A stretch of DNA of 49,868 nt from assembly GCF_900240845.1 (NCBI RefSeq), contig NZ_OERU01000007.1, forward strand, positions 1 to 49,868, read 5' to 3'. The position numbers and the translations under genes were made by a program. The first letter of the stretch is position 1; every line of letters begins with the position of its first letter. Source of the DNA: Peptostreptococcus faecalis. Its GTDB lineage: Bacteria > Bacillota > Clostridia > Peptostreptococcales > Peptostreptococcaceae. A model generated the notes under the pieces. The model did no database searches. It saw only the letters and a program-made list of their open reading frames with translations, and had not been told where the DNA came from. Below, in pieces: positions 8,398 through 17,536 of the stretch.

Positions 8398-9471
8398 ATG
8401 GCTAGGAAATTATTTATTCCCGGACCTATCGATGTTAGAGAAGATGTTCTTCAAAAAATGGCAACACCGATGATAGGTCATAGAGGAAAAGAAGCTAGTG
8501 CCTTACAAGAGAGCATAAGCAAAAAACTACAAAAGTTATTATACACAGAAAATGAAATACTTTTATCCACATCCTCCGGCTCAGGCTTGATGGAAGGTGC
8601 AATTAGATCCTGCACATCCAAAAAGGCAGCTGTGTTCTCCTGTGGTGCATTTGGAGATAGATGGCACAAAATGGCAGTGGCGAATAATGTTAAGGCTGAT
8701 TTGCATAAAGTGGATATGGGGAAAGCGATAACTCCAGAGCTGGTAGAAGAAGTAATTAATACCGGGGAGTACGACTTAGTTACGGTTCAGCACAATGAAA
8801 CCTCTACAGGGATAACAAATCCAATCGAGGAAATTGCTGAAGTAATGAAAAAAAGAAAAGATATAGTGTTCTGCGTAGATGCGGTAAGTTCTGCAGGAGG
8901 CACAAAGATAGAAGTAGATAAGCTAGGAATAGATATATTGCTTACTTCAACTCAAAAAGCTCTCGGACTACCTCCAGGAATGTCTATGTGTACATTCTCA
9001 CAAAAGGCTATAGACAGAGCAGAAACAGTAGAATTTAGAGGTACATATCTAGATTTACTGGACATATATAAATATCTTAAGAAAAAGAATTATCAATACC
9101 CTTCAACTCCTTCAATATCACATATGTATGCATTAGATTATCAACTTGACAATATCTTAGAAGAAGGTCTCGACAATCGATTCAAAAGACATGAAGACAT
9201 GGCTAACTTAGTAAGGTCATGGGCTGAAAAACACTTCAAACTATTCACTGACATAAATTATCTATCAAACACACTCACAGTAATTGAAAATACTCAAAAT
9301 ATAGACATATCTAAATTAAACTCACAGCTAATTAAAAAAGGAATGCAAATAGCAAATGGCTATGGCGACTTAAAAGAAAAAACTTTCAGAATATCACACA
9401 TGGGAGATTATCAAATAGATGATATCCAGTATTTGTTGAATACAATAGATGAACTTTTAGATTTTAATTAA
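8398..9471 (+). CDS. Class V aminotransferase (serine synthesis, phosphoserine/alanine-glyoxylate type)
   Basis: A PLP-dependent fold-type I aminotransferase of 357 residues. The N-terminal FIPGPIDV and GHRGKEA, the phosphate-binding TSSGSG (58-63), D161 in VDAVSS and the PLP lysine in STQKALGLPPG (K187) are clear. Directly followed by serA, it most likely converts 3-phosphohydroxypyruvate to phosphoserine in place of a classical SerC. The fold family also includes serine-pyruvate and alanine-glyoxylate aminotransferases, so the substrate is inferred from context. Strong promoter and Shine-Dalgarno upstream. Confidence 0.85.
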   Translation: MARKLFIPGPIDVREDVLQKMATPMIGHRGKEASALQESISKKLQKLLYTENEILLSTSSGSGLMEGAIRSCTSKKAAVFSCGAFGDRWHKMAVANNVKADLHKVDMGKAITPELVEEVINTGEYDLVTVQHNETSTGITNPIEEIAEVMKKRKDIVFCVDAVSSAGGTKIEVDKLGIDILLTSTQKALGLPPGMSMCTFSQKAIDRAETVEFRGTYLDLLDIYKYLKKKNYQYPSTPSISHMYALDYQLDNILEEGLDNRFKRHEDMANLVRSWAEKHFKLFTDINYLSNTLTVIENTQNIDISKLNSQLIKKGMQIANGYGDLKEKTFRISHMGDYQIDDIQYLLNTIDELLDFN

Positions 9472-9538
9472 AATAAAGGTTTTTAATTGTGTTTGATTTG
9501 TGTACTTTTAATGTACTTAAATTTATGGAGGAATAGAC

Positions 9539-10450
9539 ATGAAGAAGATATTGATCACAGATGGAATGGATAAAAATGCAGTACAAACATTGAAGAATAA
9601 AGGGTTTAACGTTGAAGAAAAATTTTATGATGAAGATAATTTAAAAGAAAAAATAAAAGAAGTTGATGCAGTAGTAGTAAGATCTGCAACTAAAATTAAA
9701 AAAGATATTATCGATGAAGCTCTAAAAACAGGAAGATTAAAAATGATAATTCGTGGAGGAGTTGGACTTGATAACATAGATGTTGACTATGCAACTGGAA
9801 ATAATATAGTAGTAAAAAATACTCCGCTTGCTAGTACAAACGCTGTTGCAGAACTGGTATTATGCGAAATGTTAGTTTTATCAAGACACGTAAAGATAGC
9901 TAACTTGAAATTAAAAAATGGAATATGGGATAAGAAAAATCTAAAAGGAAATGAAATCGCAGGAAAAGTGCTAGGTCTTGTTGGATTTGGAAGAATTGCA
10001 AATAGCATAGCTGATAAGGCTGTAAAGTTAGGTATGAAAGTACTATACACTGATATAGATAAATTTAAAGAAGATACTGATGATATAAAATATGCAGAAT
10101 TAGAAGAAGTAATAAAAAATGCTGATTTTGTCACAGTACATACACCTCTGACTGATAAAACAAAGTATATGTTTGACAAAAAACAGTTTGAAATGATGAA
10201 AGACACTGCCTTTTTTATAAATTGTGCAAGAGGTGGAATAGCGAATGAGCAAGCATTGCTAGATGCGATAAATGAAGGTCAAATAGCAGGTGCAGCAATA
10301 GATTGCTTTGAAGATGAACCAGCTCCTATGAAAGAACTATTAGATCATCCTAAAGTATCTGTAACTCCTCATATAGGAGCATCTACAGAAGAGGCACAGA
10401 TGAGAATAGGAGATGAAATTACAGATATAATAACAGATTATTTCTTGTAA
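9539..10450 (+). CDS. serA: D-3-phosphoglycerate dehydrogenase, short form
   Basis: NAD-dependent oxidation of 3-phosphoglycerate, the first committed step of serine synthesis. It has the GGVGLDNID segment, the NAD-binding GFGRIA, INCARGG with the substrate arginine, and the C-terminal PHIGAST histidine. At 303 residues it lacks the C-terminal ACT/ASB regulatory domains of long SerA, so classical serine feedback is not expected. TGGAGGAA precedes the ATG; it lies 67 bp after the aminotransferase. Confidence 0.9.
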   Translation: MKKILITDGMDKNAVQTLKNKGFNVEEKFYDEDNLKEKIKEVDAVVVRSATKIKKDIIDEALKTGRLKMIIRGGVGLDNIDVDYATGNNIVVKNTPLASTNAVAELVLCEMLVLSRHVKIANLKLKNGIWDKKNLKGNEIAGKVLGLVGFGRIANSIADKAVKLGMKVLYTDIDKFKEDTDDIKYAELEEVIKNADFVTVHTPLTDKTKYMFDKKQFEMMKDTAFFINCARGGIANEQALLDAINEGQIAGAAIDCFEDEPAPMKELLDHPKVSVTPHIGASTEEAQMRIGDEITDIITDYFL

Positions 10451-10542
10451 TGAAAAAAATGCTTTGAGTAGGTTATAATATAGTTAATTACAACTGTAGA
10501 AAAACCTTCGGGCAAAATATTAATGATTAAGGAGAATATAAT

Positions 10543-11775
10543 ATGGTTACTGTAAGACCTTTTAAAGCAATTAGACCAGCAAAAAAATATGTAGATAAAG
10601 TTGCAGCTCCTCCGTATGACACAATGAATACACAAGAGGCTAGGCAAATGGCTAGAGATAATGAATTTAGCTACTTAAGAATAGATAGAGCCGAAATAGA
10701 TTTGGATGAAAATACTGACATACATGATAAAAGAGTATATGAAAAAGCTGCAGAAAATTTAAATGATTTTCTCGAAAAAGGTGTTTTTCAAAAAGAAGAA
10801 GAGGAATGTCTTTATATATATAGAGAAATAATGGACTCAAGAGCACAAGTGGGAATTGTAGGCTGTGTATCTGTAGATGAAAGTCTAACTGGAAAAATAA
10901 AAAAACATGAAAAGACTAAGCCAGATAAAGTTGAAGATAGGACGAATCACATACGCTATTGTGGAGCAAATACGGGTACTATACTTCTTACATACCATGA
11001 AAATGAAGAACTCGATCTATTTATTGACAATAAAATGAAAGAAGAGCCTCTGTACGATTTTATATCAGATGATGATGTAAGACATACTGTATGGATATTA
11101 AAGGGTGATGATAGAGATAGAGTAGAAAATTTATTTAAACAAGTGGATAATTTGTATATAGCAGACGGACACCATAGAGCTGCAGCAGGTGAAAGATATG
11201 CACTTGATCAGAGGGAGTTGAATCCTGATTATGATAAAAATGATGAATTTAATTATTATCTTGCAATGATTGCACCAAAAAATAACCTTTATGTAATGGA
11301 TTATAACAGAGTAGTAGAGGATTTAAATGGTTTAGAATTTGAAGAATTTATGAAAAAAGTAGAAGAGAACTTCTTCATTGAAGAGTTGGAACAAGAATTC
11401 AAGCCAGAGAAAAAGTATGATTACGGAATGTATATAGACAAAAAATGGTATAAAATAAGTTATAAAAAAGCGGATGAACTAGCTGATGATATAATTGAAA
11501 AATTAGATGTCAGCGTGCTTCATGATAATTTAATAGAACCAATACTTGGTATTTTAGTGCCTCAAAGAGATAAGAGGATAGATTTTATAGGTGGAATACG
11601 AGGTGTAGGGGAAATTAAAAAAAGAGTGGACGAAGGTATGAGAGTTGGATTTTCACTGTACCCAACATCAGTAGAAGAATTGATGAAGGTGGCAGATGAA
11701 GATGAAATAATGCCGGCTAAGTCTACTTGGTTTGAACCAAAAGTAAGATGTGGATTATTTCTGCATGAACTATAA
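10543..11775 (+). CDS. DUF1015 family protein of the serine operon
   Basis: A 410-residue protein of the DUF1015 family, repeatedly found next to serA and a class V aminotransferase in clostridia. Visible: VRPFKAIRP and APPYD at the N-terminus, KKHEKTKPDKVEDR, and IADGHHRAAA with DGHHR at 208-212. DGHHR resembles the catalytic DGHxR box of ParB/sulfiredoxin-fold serine kinases; that link is inference. No phosphoserine phosphatase is seen nearby, so a role in handling phosphoserine is plausible but unproven. It is the last gene of the cluster and ends before a perfect terminator. Confidence 0.85.
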   Translation: MVTVRPFKAIRPAKKYVDKVAAPPYDTMNTQEARQMARDNEFSYLRIDRAEIDLDENTDIHDKRVYEKAAENLNDFLEKGVFQKEEEECLYIYREIMDSRAQVGIVGCVSVDESLTGKIKKHEKTKPDKVEDRTNHIRYCGANTGTILLTYHENEELDLFIDNKMKEEPLYDFISDDDVRHTVWILKGDDRDRVENLFKQVDNLYIADGHHRAAAGERYALDQRELNPDYDKNDEFNYYLAMIAPKNNLYVMDYNRVVEDLNGLEFEEFMKKVEENFFIEELEQEFKPEKKYDYGMYIDKKWYKISYKKADELADDIIEKLDVSVLHDNLIEPILGILVPQRDKRIDFIGGIRGVGEIKKRVDEGMRVGFSLYPTSVEELMKVADEDEIMPAKSTWFEPKVRCGLFLHEL

Positions 11776-11806
11776 AATTAATTTATAACAAAAGAAAAAG
11801 GTCGTA

Positions 11807-11848
11807 TTAAAAAAAGTAAGTTGTCAAATGACAACTTACTTTTTTTAA
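11807..11848. terminator. Bidirectional terminator
   Basis: Perfect 20-bp arms with a 2-nt AA loop (11807-11826 and 11829-11848) and A7/T7 flanks within the stem, between convergent genes. Confidence 0.9.
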
Positions 11849-11910
11849 TAGATGGCACGAATACGATGTGTCAACTATCATAAAATATATATTATAATTA
11901 TATGACTGCT

Positions 11911-13110
11911 TTATGATACGCCTTCTTCGTCAACTGCTGGATCATCTTTATGCTTGTCGCTATATATCTTTTTAAGAATACCGATTACTATCGATAATGC
12001 AAATAGAACTAATAAACCTACAAATAATTTTTGAGCTCCTCCAGTAAGAGTTCCTCCAACATAAGAGTAAACGATTGTTGCAGGTAATTGTCCAACTCCA
12101 GTAGCTATAAAGAACGACCAGAAACTCATACCTGTAAGACCAGCACCGTAGCTTACAAAGTCGAATGAAACGAAAGGAAGTAGCCTACATATTAATATAG
12201 CAAACTTTCCGTATCTCTCAAAAAATACATCTATACTTTCCATAGCACCCTTGCTAGTAAGTTTTTCTACGACACCCCTACCTAATGCTCTAGCTATAAA
12301 GAAGCAAAGTGCAGCTCCTGCCATTGCTGAAGACCAAGAAAGTATCGCTCCCTTTACCCATCCGAATATAGCAGCATTTGACAATGTAATCAAAAATGCA
12401 GGAATAGGTGCAGCTATTGACTGTAAAACCATTAATATAAATGATATTACTGCTGCCATAGGTCCGTATGATCTAATGTACTCAATTACTACTTTTGTAT
12501 CTAATTGAGATAATACTGAAAATGCATGGTTAATATTTTTGTTTACTGCTGGAACGAAGAAATATATTCCAAGACATATAGCTATAAGGATTAAAGCAAT
12601 AATCGTCTGTTTTTTTCTAGAAGCTTGAATTTTTGCTTTTTCCTCTGGACTTATCTCTTCCCTTAAATCACTAAGCTTTTTCTGTTTTTCTTTTAGAGCT
12701 TTTCTTTCAGCTTTTGTGTATATTTTTTGATATTTACCTTGTGTTAGAACAATATAAATATTTATTATATTAACTATTACTACAAAACATATAAAAGGAA
12801 TAAATATCGTCTTAACAGGAACGTCTAGCATAAGGCTTTCCTTAGTTATATACATAAACATGCCTAATCTTCCAGTTACAGCTGCTAATAAAACGGTGAT
12901 ACCTTCTAGGATAAAGAATAAATATCTGAAATTGATAGTATTATAAGCAATACCTAAAAGTAGCCCAAAGCCTAGCGCGATATACATCACTAGGCCTAGA
13001 CCTATCATCATTTCAAATTTAACATTAAAAAACATCAACATATCCAGTAGGTATCCCAAAGCTATTCCAGTAGTAACATAGTAGAATAAAGCTCTTAATT
13101 TCTTAATCAT
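11911..13110 (-). CDS. TVP38/TMEM64 (DedA-superfamily) membrane protein
   Basis: A 399-residue polytopic membrane protein. The first ~125 residues contain about four hydrophobic segments, then comes a charged lysine/glutamate stretch (~130-165). The C-terminal half is the SNARE-associated/VTT domain: PAFLITLSNAAIFG, GAALCFFIARALGRG, ICRLLPFVSFDFVSYGAG and GQLPATIVYSYVGG. Family members are thought to move or scramble lipids. The N-terminal membrane domain is an addition to the usual ~220-residue architecture. It follows the lipoprotein gene by 64 bp on the same strand, likely one operon. Confidence 0.85.
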   Translation of the reverse strand: MIKKLRALFYYVTTGIALGYLLDMLMFFNVKFEMMIGLGLVMYIALGFGLLLGIAYNTINFRYLFFILEGITVLLAAVTGRLGMFMYITKESLMLDVPVKTIFIPFICFVVIVNIINIYIVLTQGKYQKIYTKAERKALKEKQKKLSDLREEISPEEKAKIQASRKKQTIIALILIAICLGIYFFVPAVNKNINHAFSVLSQLDTKVVIEYIRSYGPMAAVISFILMVLQSIAAPIPAFLITLSNAAIFGWVKGAILSWSSAMAGAALCFFIARALGRGVVEKLTSKGAMESIDVFFERYGKFAILICRLLPFVSFDFVSYGAGLTGMSFWSFFIATGVGQLPATIVYSYVGGTLTGGAQKLFVGLLVLFALSIVIGILKKIYSDKHKDDPAVDEEGVS

Positions 13111-13174
13111 TATGATACCTCCGTTAATTATATTGGTACAAAACTGTTTAAAACATACAAGAAAAAGTTTCTAA

Positions 13175-13867
13175 TTAATCTTGTAATGTATATACTACAG
13201 CTACATATGTTCCATCTTCAGGAAGGATCTTATCATTTCCTGTGAAACCAACTTCTTTAGTATTTTCAACTGATCCATAAGTATATGCTGCGTTAGAGAT
13301 TATACCTACAGGACAGCTGTCAAGGCATGTAAGACAACCTGTATTTTTTTCTTTGGCTCTTTCTAAGTTTCCACCAAATTTAAAATCAATCTTTGTATTG
13401 TTGCTGTCTTTTACAACTTCGTTTATATCGTACGCTTTATCAGCACCATCCCAAGTCACTTCTGCCTTTATAGTGCTACCTTCTACCTTAGTCTTTGTAG
13501 CGTTATCAGGAGTCATATTTTCTCCTGCTTTTGCACCAATCTCAACTAGACCTTTGTGGAAAGCTACGTGGTCAGCATATGCAGTGAAAATTGATTTTTC
13601 TCCATTACTTCCTTCCTTGAAAACAGAAGCATGACGAGTAGGTTCTGTGAAATACTTTCCATTAACTCTACTTAAAATAGTAACTGTCTTAGCTTCTTTA
13701 TCCACTTTGATTGGATTTTTAAGAGACACACCTGCAACTTCATCAGCAGCTTTCTGTTCTTGCTTGTTTGAGTTAGAAGAATCAGAACTGTCTTTTTGTG
13801 TACAACCAACTGCACCTACTAAGCTTAAGCATAGAAGTGAAGCTAGTAATTGTTTTCTTAATTTCAT
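13175..13867 (-). CDS. Lipoprotein with conserved CxxC region (YdjY-like, tentative)
   Basis: The start is the ATG at 13867, which has AGGAGGT upstream; in-frame codons before it have none. The first 21 residues are a signal peptide ending AVG|C22, a lipobox, so the protein should be anchored outside the membrane. After a Ser/Asn/Gln linker comes a ~190-residue beta-rich domain with SLKNPIKVDKEAKTVTI and a C-terminal KNTGCLTCLDSCPVGI segment with four cysteines, then SNAAYTYGSVE. The pattern resembles YdjY domains. The CxxCxxxC could bind metal or a cluster, or form disulfides. It is upstream of, and probably co-transcribed with, the TVP38-like gene. Confidence 0.7.
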   Translation of the reverse strand: MKLRKQLLASLLCLSLVGAVGCTQKDSSDSSNSNKQEQKAADEVAGVSLKNPIKVDKEAKTVTILSRVNGKYFTEPTRHASVFKEGSNGEKSIFTAYADHVAFHKGLVEIGAKAGENMTPDNATKTKVEGSTIKAEVTWDGADKAYDINEVVKDSNNTKIDFKFGGNLERAKEKNTGCLTCLDSCPVGIISNAAYTYGSVENTKEVGFTGNDKILPEDGTYVAVVYTLQD

Positions 13868-14127
13868 TATAATACCTCCTATATAAATATAAATATCAAG
13901 TTGTAGTATACCATAGATTCTATGCAATATATTTACAATTAAATATAGAAAAGAAAAAAACTATATACTACTTACATTAATAGAAAAAAACTATAGTAAA
14001 AGAATATAAATTTAGATAATTAGGGTTGAAAAAAATATAACTTTAGAATTAATTCATAGATATTATAGTGAATCAAAAAATAACTATAAATGAAGTAAAA
14101 AAATAATACATAATTGAGCATAAAATA

Positions 14128-14156
14128 TTGACAATTGACTATTATAGTAGTAAAAT
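14128..14156 (+). promoter_or_regulatory. rplM-rpsI promoter
   Basis: TTGACA (14128-14133), 17 bp, TAAAAT (14151-14156): a near-consensus sigma-A promoter. The rest of the 375-bp spacer 13868-14242 is AT-rich without a gene. Confidence 0.85.
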
Positions 14157-14242
14157 ATTTGAGAATGCGTTAATAAGTCCACTTCGCCCCGGACTTTACA
14201 TATATTCAAAAACACAATGTGAAAAGTTAAGGAGGGTCTTTA
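14157..14242 (+). promoter_or_regulatory. rplM leader with hairpin
   Basis: The leader has a GC-rich hairpin, AAGTCC (14175-14180) with GGACTT (14191-14196) around a 10-nt loop, then a spacer to the AGGAGGG site. Position and shape fit autoregulatory L13 leaders of Firmicutes, but the match to that RNA family was not tested. Confidence 0.5.
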
Positions 14243-14674
14243 ATGAAAAGTTATATAGCTAAGCCAGCAGACGTTAAAAGAGACTGGTATATTGTTGATG
14301 CTGAAGGAAAGACATTAGGTCGTATAGCAACTGAAATAGCAACAATATTGAGAGGAAAAAATAAGCCAACATTTACACCGCACGTGGATGGTGGAGATTT
14401 TGTAGTAGTATTAAATGCGGAAAAGATAGTTCTTACTGGTAAGAAACTTACTCAGAAGTTCTACAGATACCATACAGGTTATGTAGGTGGGTTAAAGGAA
14501 ATATCTTATAAAGAAATGATGGAAAAGAAGCCAGAAGAAGTAGTGGCTCATGCAATCAGCGGAATGCTTCCAAAGAATAAACTTAGAGATAGAATGATGA
14601 CTAGACTAAGAGTATACAGAGGAAATGAACACCCACATGCAGCACAAAACCCAACGGTTTTAAACTTTAAGTAG
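14243..14674 (+). CDS. rplM: 50S ribosomal protein L13
   Basis: 143 residues, normal length. [29 protein letters not shown] and [16 protein letters not shown] are characteristic of L13, an early 23S rRNA-binding protein. AAGGAGGG lies 8 nt before the ATG. It is followed after 24 bp by rpsI, the usual bacterial L13-S9 operon. Confidence 0.98.
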   Translation: MKSYIAKPADVKRDWYIVDAEGKTLGRIATEIATILRGKNKPTFTPHVDGGDFVVVLNAEKIVLTGKKLTQKFYRYHTGYVGGLKEISYKEMMEKKPEEVVAHAISGMLPKNKLRDRMMTRLRVYRGNEHPHAAQNPTVLNFK

Positions 14675-14698
14675 GATTTCGAGAGGAGGATTTAATTA

Positions 14699-15091
14699 AT
14701 GGCTAATGTACAATATTACGGAACAGGAAGAAGAAAAAATTCTGTAGCTAGAGTAAGATTAGTAGCTGGAGAAGGTAATATAAAGGTAAACGGAAGAAAC
14801 TTAGATGAGTACTTCAACTATGAAACTTTAATAAGAGATGTAAAGCAACCTCTTGTATTAACAGGAAACGAAAACAAGTATGATGTAATCGTATCTGTTG
14901 AAGGTGGTGGATACACTGGACAGTCTGGAGCTATCAGACACGGTATATCTAGAGCTTTATTAAAGGCTGATGAAGATTTAAGATCTGCATTAAAGGCTGA
15001 AGGATTCTTGACAAGAGACTCAAGAATGAAGGAAAGAAAGAAATACGGTTTGAAGGCTGCCAGAAGAGCACCTCAGTTCTCAAAGAGATAG
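14699..15091 (+). CDS. rpsI: 30S ribosomal protein S9
   Basis: 130 residues. [52 protein letters not shown] and the C-terminal QFSKR tail, which reaches the P-site tRNA, are all present. Its last codons and terminator are the left copy of a 111-bp duplication whose right copy lies 3.4 kb away, marking rpsI as an integration site. Confidence 0.98.
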   Translation: MANVQYYGTGRRKNSVARVRLVAGEGNIKVNGRNLDEYFNYETLIRDVKQPLVLTGNENKYDVIVSVEGGGYTGQSGAIRHGISRALLKADEDLRSALKAEGFLTRDSRMKERKKYGLKAARRAPQFSKR

Positions 15092-15190
15092 TATTTCTTA
15101 TATATACAGAAATTACAAACCCCAGTATCCGATTGGAAACTGGGGTTTTTTAGTGTGTATGGAAGTTGATAAATTGTGTGGAAATGTGAA
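15080..15190 (+). repeat. Left copy of rpsI 3'-end duplication (attL-like)
   Basis: Runs from TCAAAGAGATAG over the rpsI stop and terminator to GTGTGGAAATGTGAA. The right copy is 18476-18586, same orientation. The first 29 bp differ at one base; the hairpin between has diverged but kept its shape. Confidence 0.8.
15117..15152 (+). terminator. rpsI terminator
   Basis: AAACCCCAGT pairs with ACTGGGGTTT, followed by T-rich sequence. Confidence 0.92.
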
Positions 15191-15235
15191 AAACTTTATC
15201 TATTTTTTGCTATAATACACAAATAATATTTTGAA

Positions 15236-15328
15236 TTATATCAAATCGATGGCTTTTTTGAGTTCAGCGATATCTTTATGTGTATAGAATTTATCTGTAG
15301 TAACAAAACTATTGTGGCCAATAATTAA
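15236..15328 (-). pseudogene. Tyrosine recombinase (integrase) C-terminal remnant
   Basis: On the minus strand this short frame reads IIGHNSFVTTDKFYTHKDIA and ends in TAA. The GHxS box and KFYTH, with the nucleophilic tyrosine, are the last catalytic boxes of phage/ICE integrases. The rest of the gene is gone; the left flank joins directly to a wall-protein fragment. It sits next to the duplicated rpsI end, where an integrase is expected. Confidence 0.7.
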
Positions 15329-15596
15329 GGATAATAGTGGTAATACGTGGTATAAAATAAGAGGTTTTGGCTATATTAGTGCTAGTGAATGAGTAGATAC
15401 TACCAAACCTAGAGCAGTAGTATATGATGGGGAACCTGATAAAACTACAGCTGAAATGATAGCCAAACTACATAAAACTAAAATATATCCTGATAATGGG
15501 ACAGTAGATAAGAATAAGTATGAAATAATGTACGTGGGCGAAGGCAAAGATAGATACGAAAGCGATAGAATAGCAAGTAGTAAATTCTTGTTGTAA
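15324..15596 (+). pseudogene. Secreted wall-protein fragment with in-frame stop
   Basis: The plus frame begins inside the integrase remnant and reads DNSGNTWYKIRGFGYIS, an SH3-like tail, then an in-frame TGA, then ~60 residues ending GKDRYESDRIASSKFLL and TAA. The DRYES...IAS stretch resembles the start of a CWB2 repeat. There is no start codon, no Shine-Dalgarno and one internal stop, so it is a relic joined to the integrase relic by deletion. Confidence 0.55.
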
Positions 15597-15664
15597 AAAT
15601 AGAATTATTATAATCTAATGATACTATTTGACAATAACAAATTTATATTGTAATAGATACAAAG

Positions 15665-15707
15665 AAAAGGGGGAGCATTTGACTACTCCTTTATTTTCCC
15701 CTTTTTT
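15665..15707. terminator. Bidirectional hairpin terminator
   Basis: AAAAGGGG (15665-15672) pairs with CCCCTTTT (15698-15705), with an inner GGAG/CTCC. It serves the minus-strand frameshifted gene that ends at 15733. Confidence 0.7.
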
Positions 15708-15732
15708 AATTTATTTTTATAAATATTATTTT

Positions 15733-16067
15733 TTACTTATATCCATCAAATACGTAATTTATAATTTGTGCTTTATCATCACCTAATTCCATATATCTTC
15801 CTGAAGATTCAACCTTATAAACACTATTATTATTGTATCTAATTGGATTATAATAAAAATTTTTATAAGATGCTAGAGCATTTAATACTCCGAATGATAC
15901 ATTCCTTGCACCAGAAACAACGTTATTTACTTTGTCAAAGGTCATTATACATTGTATTCCATACAATCCAGTTTTTGTTCGAGTTAATGTTACTGCTTCA
16001 GACTTTACACTCTCGAAAGAAAAAATGTTGCTACTAATAAAAATACTGCAATTGCTCTTTTTGTCAT
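15733..16067 (-). pseudogene. Small secreted protein, frameshifted at a T6 tract
   Basis: A GGAGG site precedes ATG at 16067, and translation begins MTKRAIAVFLLVATFF, a signal peptide, but meets a stop four codons later. The next frame continues as SVKSEAVTLTRTKTG and runs 90 residues to TAA at 15733. One extra T in the T6 run (plus-strand A6, 16020-16025) would restore a ~111-residue secreted protein. I do not recognise the family. It may be a recent pseudogene, a phase-variable gene in the off state, or a sequencing error. Confidence 0.6.
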
Positions 16068-16102
16068 GTCATTTCCTCCAGTTTAAAAATTATATAACAT
16101 AT

Positions 16103-16924
16103 TTAATTTGTAGGTCTTTTTAATTTTTCAACATTATCATACTGAAAGTTAGTTGTAACTATGGTAGATATCGGTGGTTTTTTACCGTTTTTATTATTAT
16201 AATAATAAGAAACGAATTCTGATAAACTATTATTCATTTCCATCTTCAAAAGCTTATGCGTATTTTTTTCCACCCAATAGTAAATGAAAAAACCATTTTC
16301 ATCTAGGTCATTAATAATATCCCGTAAGTATTTATTTTCTTTTACAAATTTTTCATCAACAATACCATCAACAACCAGATTATCGATATGTTTTTTATAC
16401 TCACTTAGTGAAAGATCTTTTTTTAGTTTGCATGTAATCTTATTATCTAAATTTTCTTCTCCTATTATTTTGTAATCATTTGCACTTCCTGTTAGACTTC
16501 CTGTACTCATCGCAGAGTAAAGAGACTCAAGTCCTTTATCAACATTTTTTCGCACATCTAATCCTTGATTTTTCGTATTAGTATAAAAGTCAACACTTTT
16601 ATCATTGTTCAAAAATTGGTAAAAACCTTCAATATTTTTGTCATTAGAAGATGTCATTTTCGCACTCATTGGACTAGAGTTTAAGATCATTTTAGAACTT
16701 ATACTTGAAGTTGTTCCATCACTAAATTTCATATTACTTTTTGTAACAATAAATCTATCTCTTTTCTTATTACTCTCTTTATTATTATAATTAATGGCAT
16801 CTTCAATAAATTGTTTTTGAATATTTTTATCAGGAGTTTTATTTTCCTTAGAACATGCGAATAGTAATAAAACCGATAATAATAATAATGTAGATACTAT
16901 AAAAATATTAATATTTTTTTTCAT
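16103..16924 (-). CDS. Putative lipoprotein, unknown function
   Basis: 273 residues. A signal peptide with a long hydrophobic core ends LLFA|C24, a lipobox, so it is probably a membrane-anchored extracellular lipoprotein. The mature part is Lys/Asn/Ser-rich, without cysteines apart from C24 and one in ITCKLKK, and I recognise no domain; its general pattern (FIVTKSNMKFSDG, TNTKNQG) suggests a beta-sheet sensor or carrier of the small LolA-like kind, which is speculative. Separated by 35 bp from the frameshifted secreted gene downstream, possibly the same transcript. Confidence 0.75.
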   Translation of the reverse strand: MKKNINIFIVSTLLLLSVLLLFACSKENKTPDKNIQKQFIEDAINYNNKESNKKRDRFIVTKSNMKFSDGTTSSISSKMILNSSPMSAKMTSSNDKNIEGFYQFLNNDKSVDFYTNTKNQGLDVRKNVDKGLESLYSAMSTGSLTGSANDYKIIGEENLDNKITCKLKKDLSLSEYKKHIDNLVVDGIVDEKFVKENKYLRDIINDLDENGFFIYYWVEKNTHKLLKMEMNNSLSEFVSYYYNNKNGKKPPISTIVTTNFQYDNVEKLKRPTN

Positions 16925-17536
16925 AAGAATCTCCTTCTTAAATAAAATATATTAAATTAATAACTATCATAGAGTAGAAGAACAATAGATTTTCTTCTAT
17001 TTATGTTATACTTTAAATTTTAAAATAAAATAAAAAAAGAAAATACAGTAACTGAAAATACTAAAAAGTGAATATTTTTCGAAAGTAATTTATTTAATGT
17101 GAAAAATAAGAATAAAATAATTGTATAATATTTTAAATTTAAAAAATATCAAGTAAAAGTGTCTTAATTTCACGCTATCATAAGATTTTAAAAATGTCAA
17201 CATAAAAATAGAGAAAATTTAGAAAATTCAATAAAAAGATATAATAAATTAATTTATTTTAAGTGTAGTAAATAATAATAATTAGTATGCATGAAAAATA
17301 AGAAAATTTATATTTAAATTTATAAAATAGCTAAAATTATAGACATAACCTTAGTAAACAAAAATAAAGCAAACTTAAACATATTAAATCTGCTCTACTC
17401 AATTTTAATAACGCTTATTTTTCAATTGTTTCACTTAACTATTCCATAAATACTGTTTTTGGAAATAGTTAGTTATTCGCTAAATAATTCAATAGTACTT
17501 TTGTGTTATTTATATTCTTGTGCCATTATATTATTC
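16925..17536. other. AT-rich spacer without a gene
   Basis: Over 600 bp of very AT-rich DNA. I see only a loose inverted repeat, TAACTATTCC (17436-17445) with GGAAATAGTTA (17461-17471), and no credible reading frame. Confidence 0.6.

Noticed and set aside
9787..10206. 139-codon minus-strand frame inside serA
   Set aside because: Shadow of conserved serA codons, without initiation signal.
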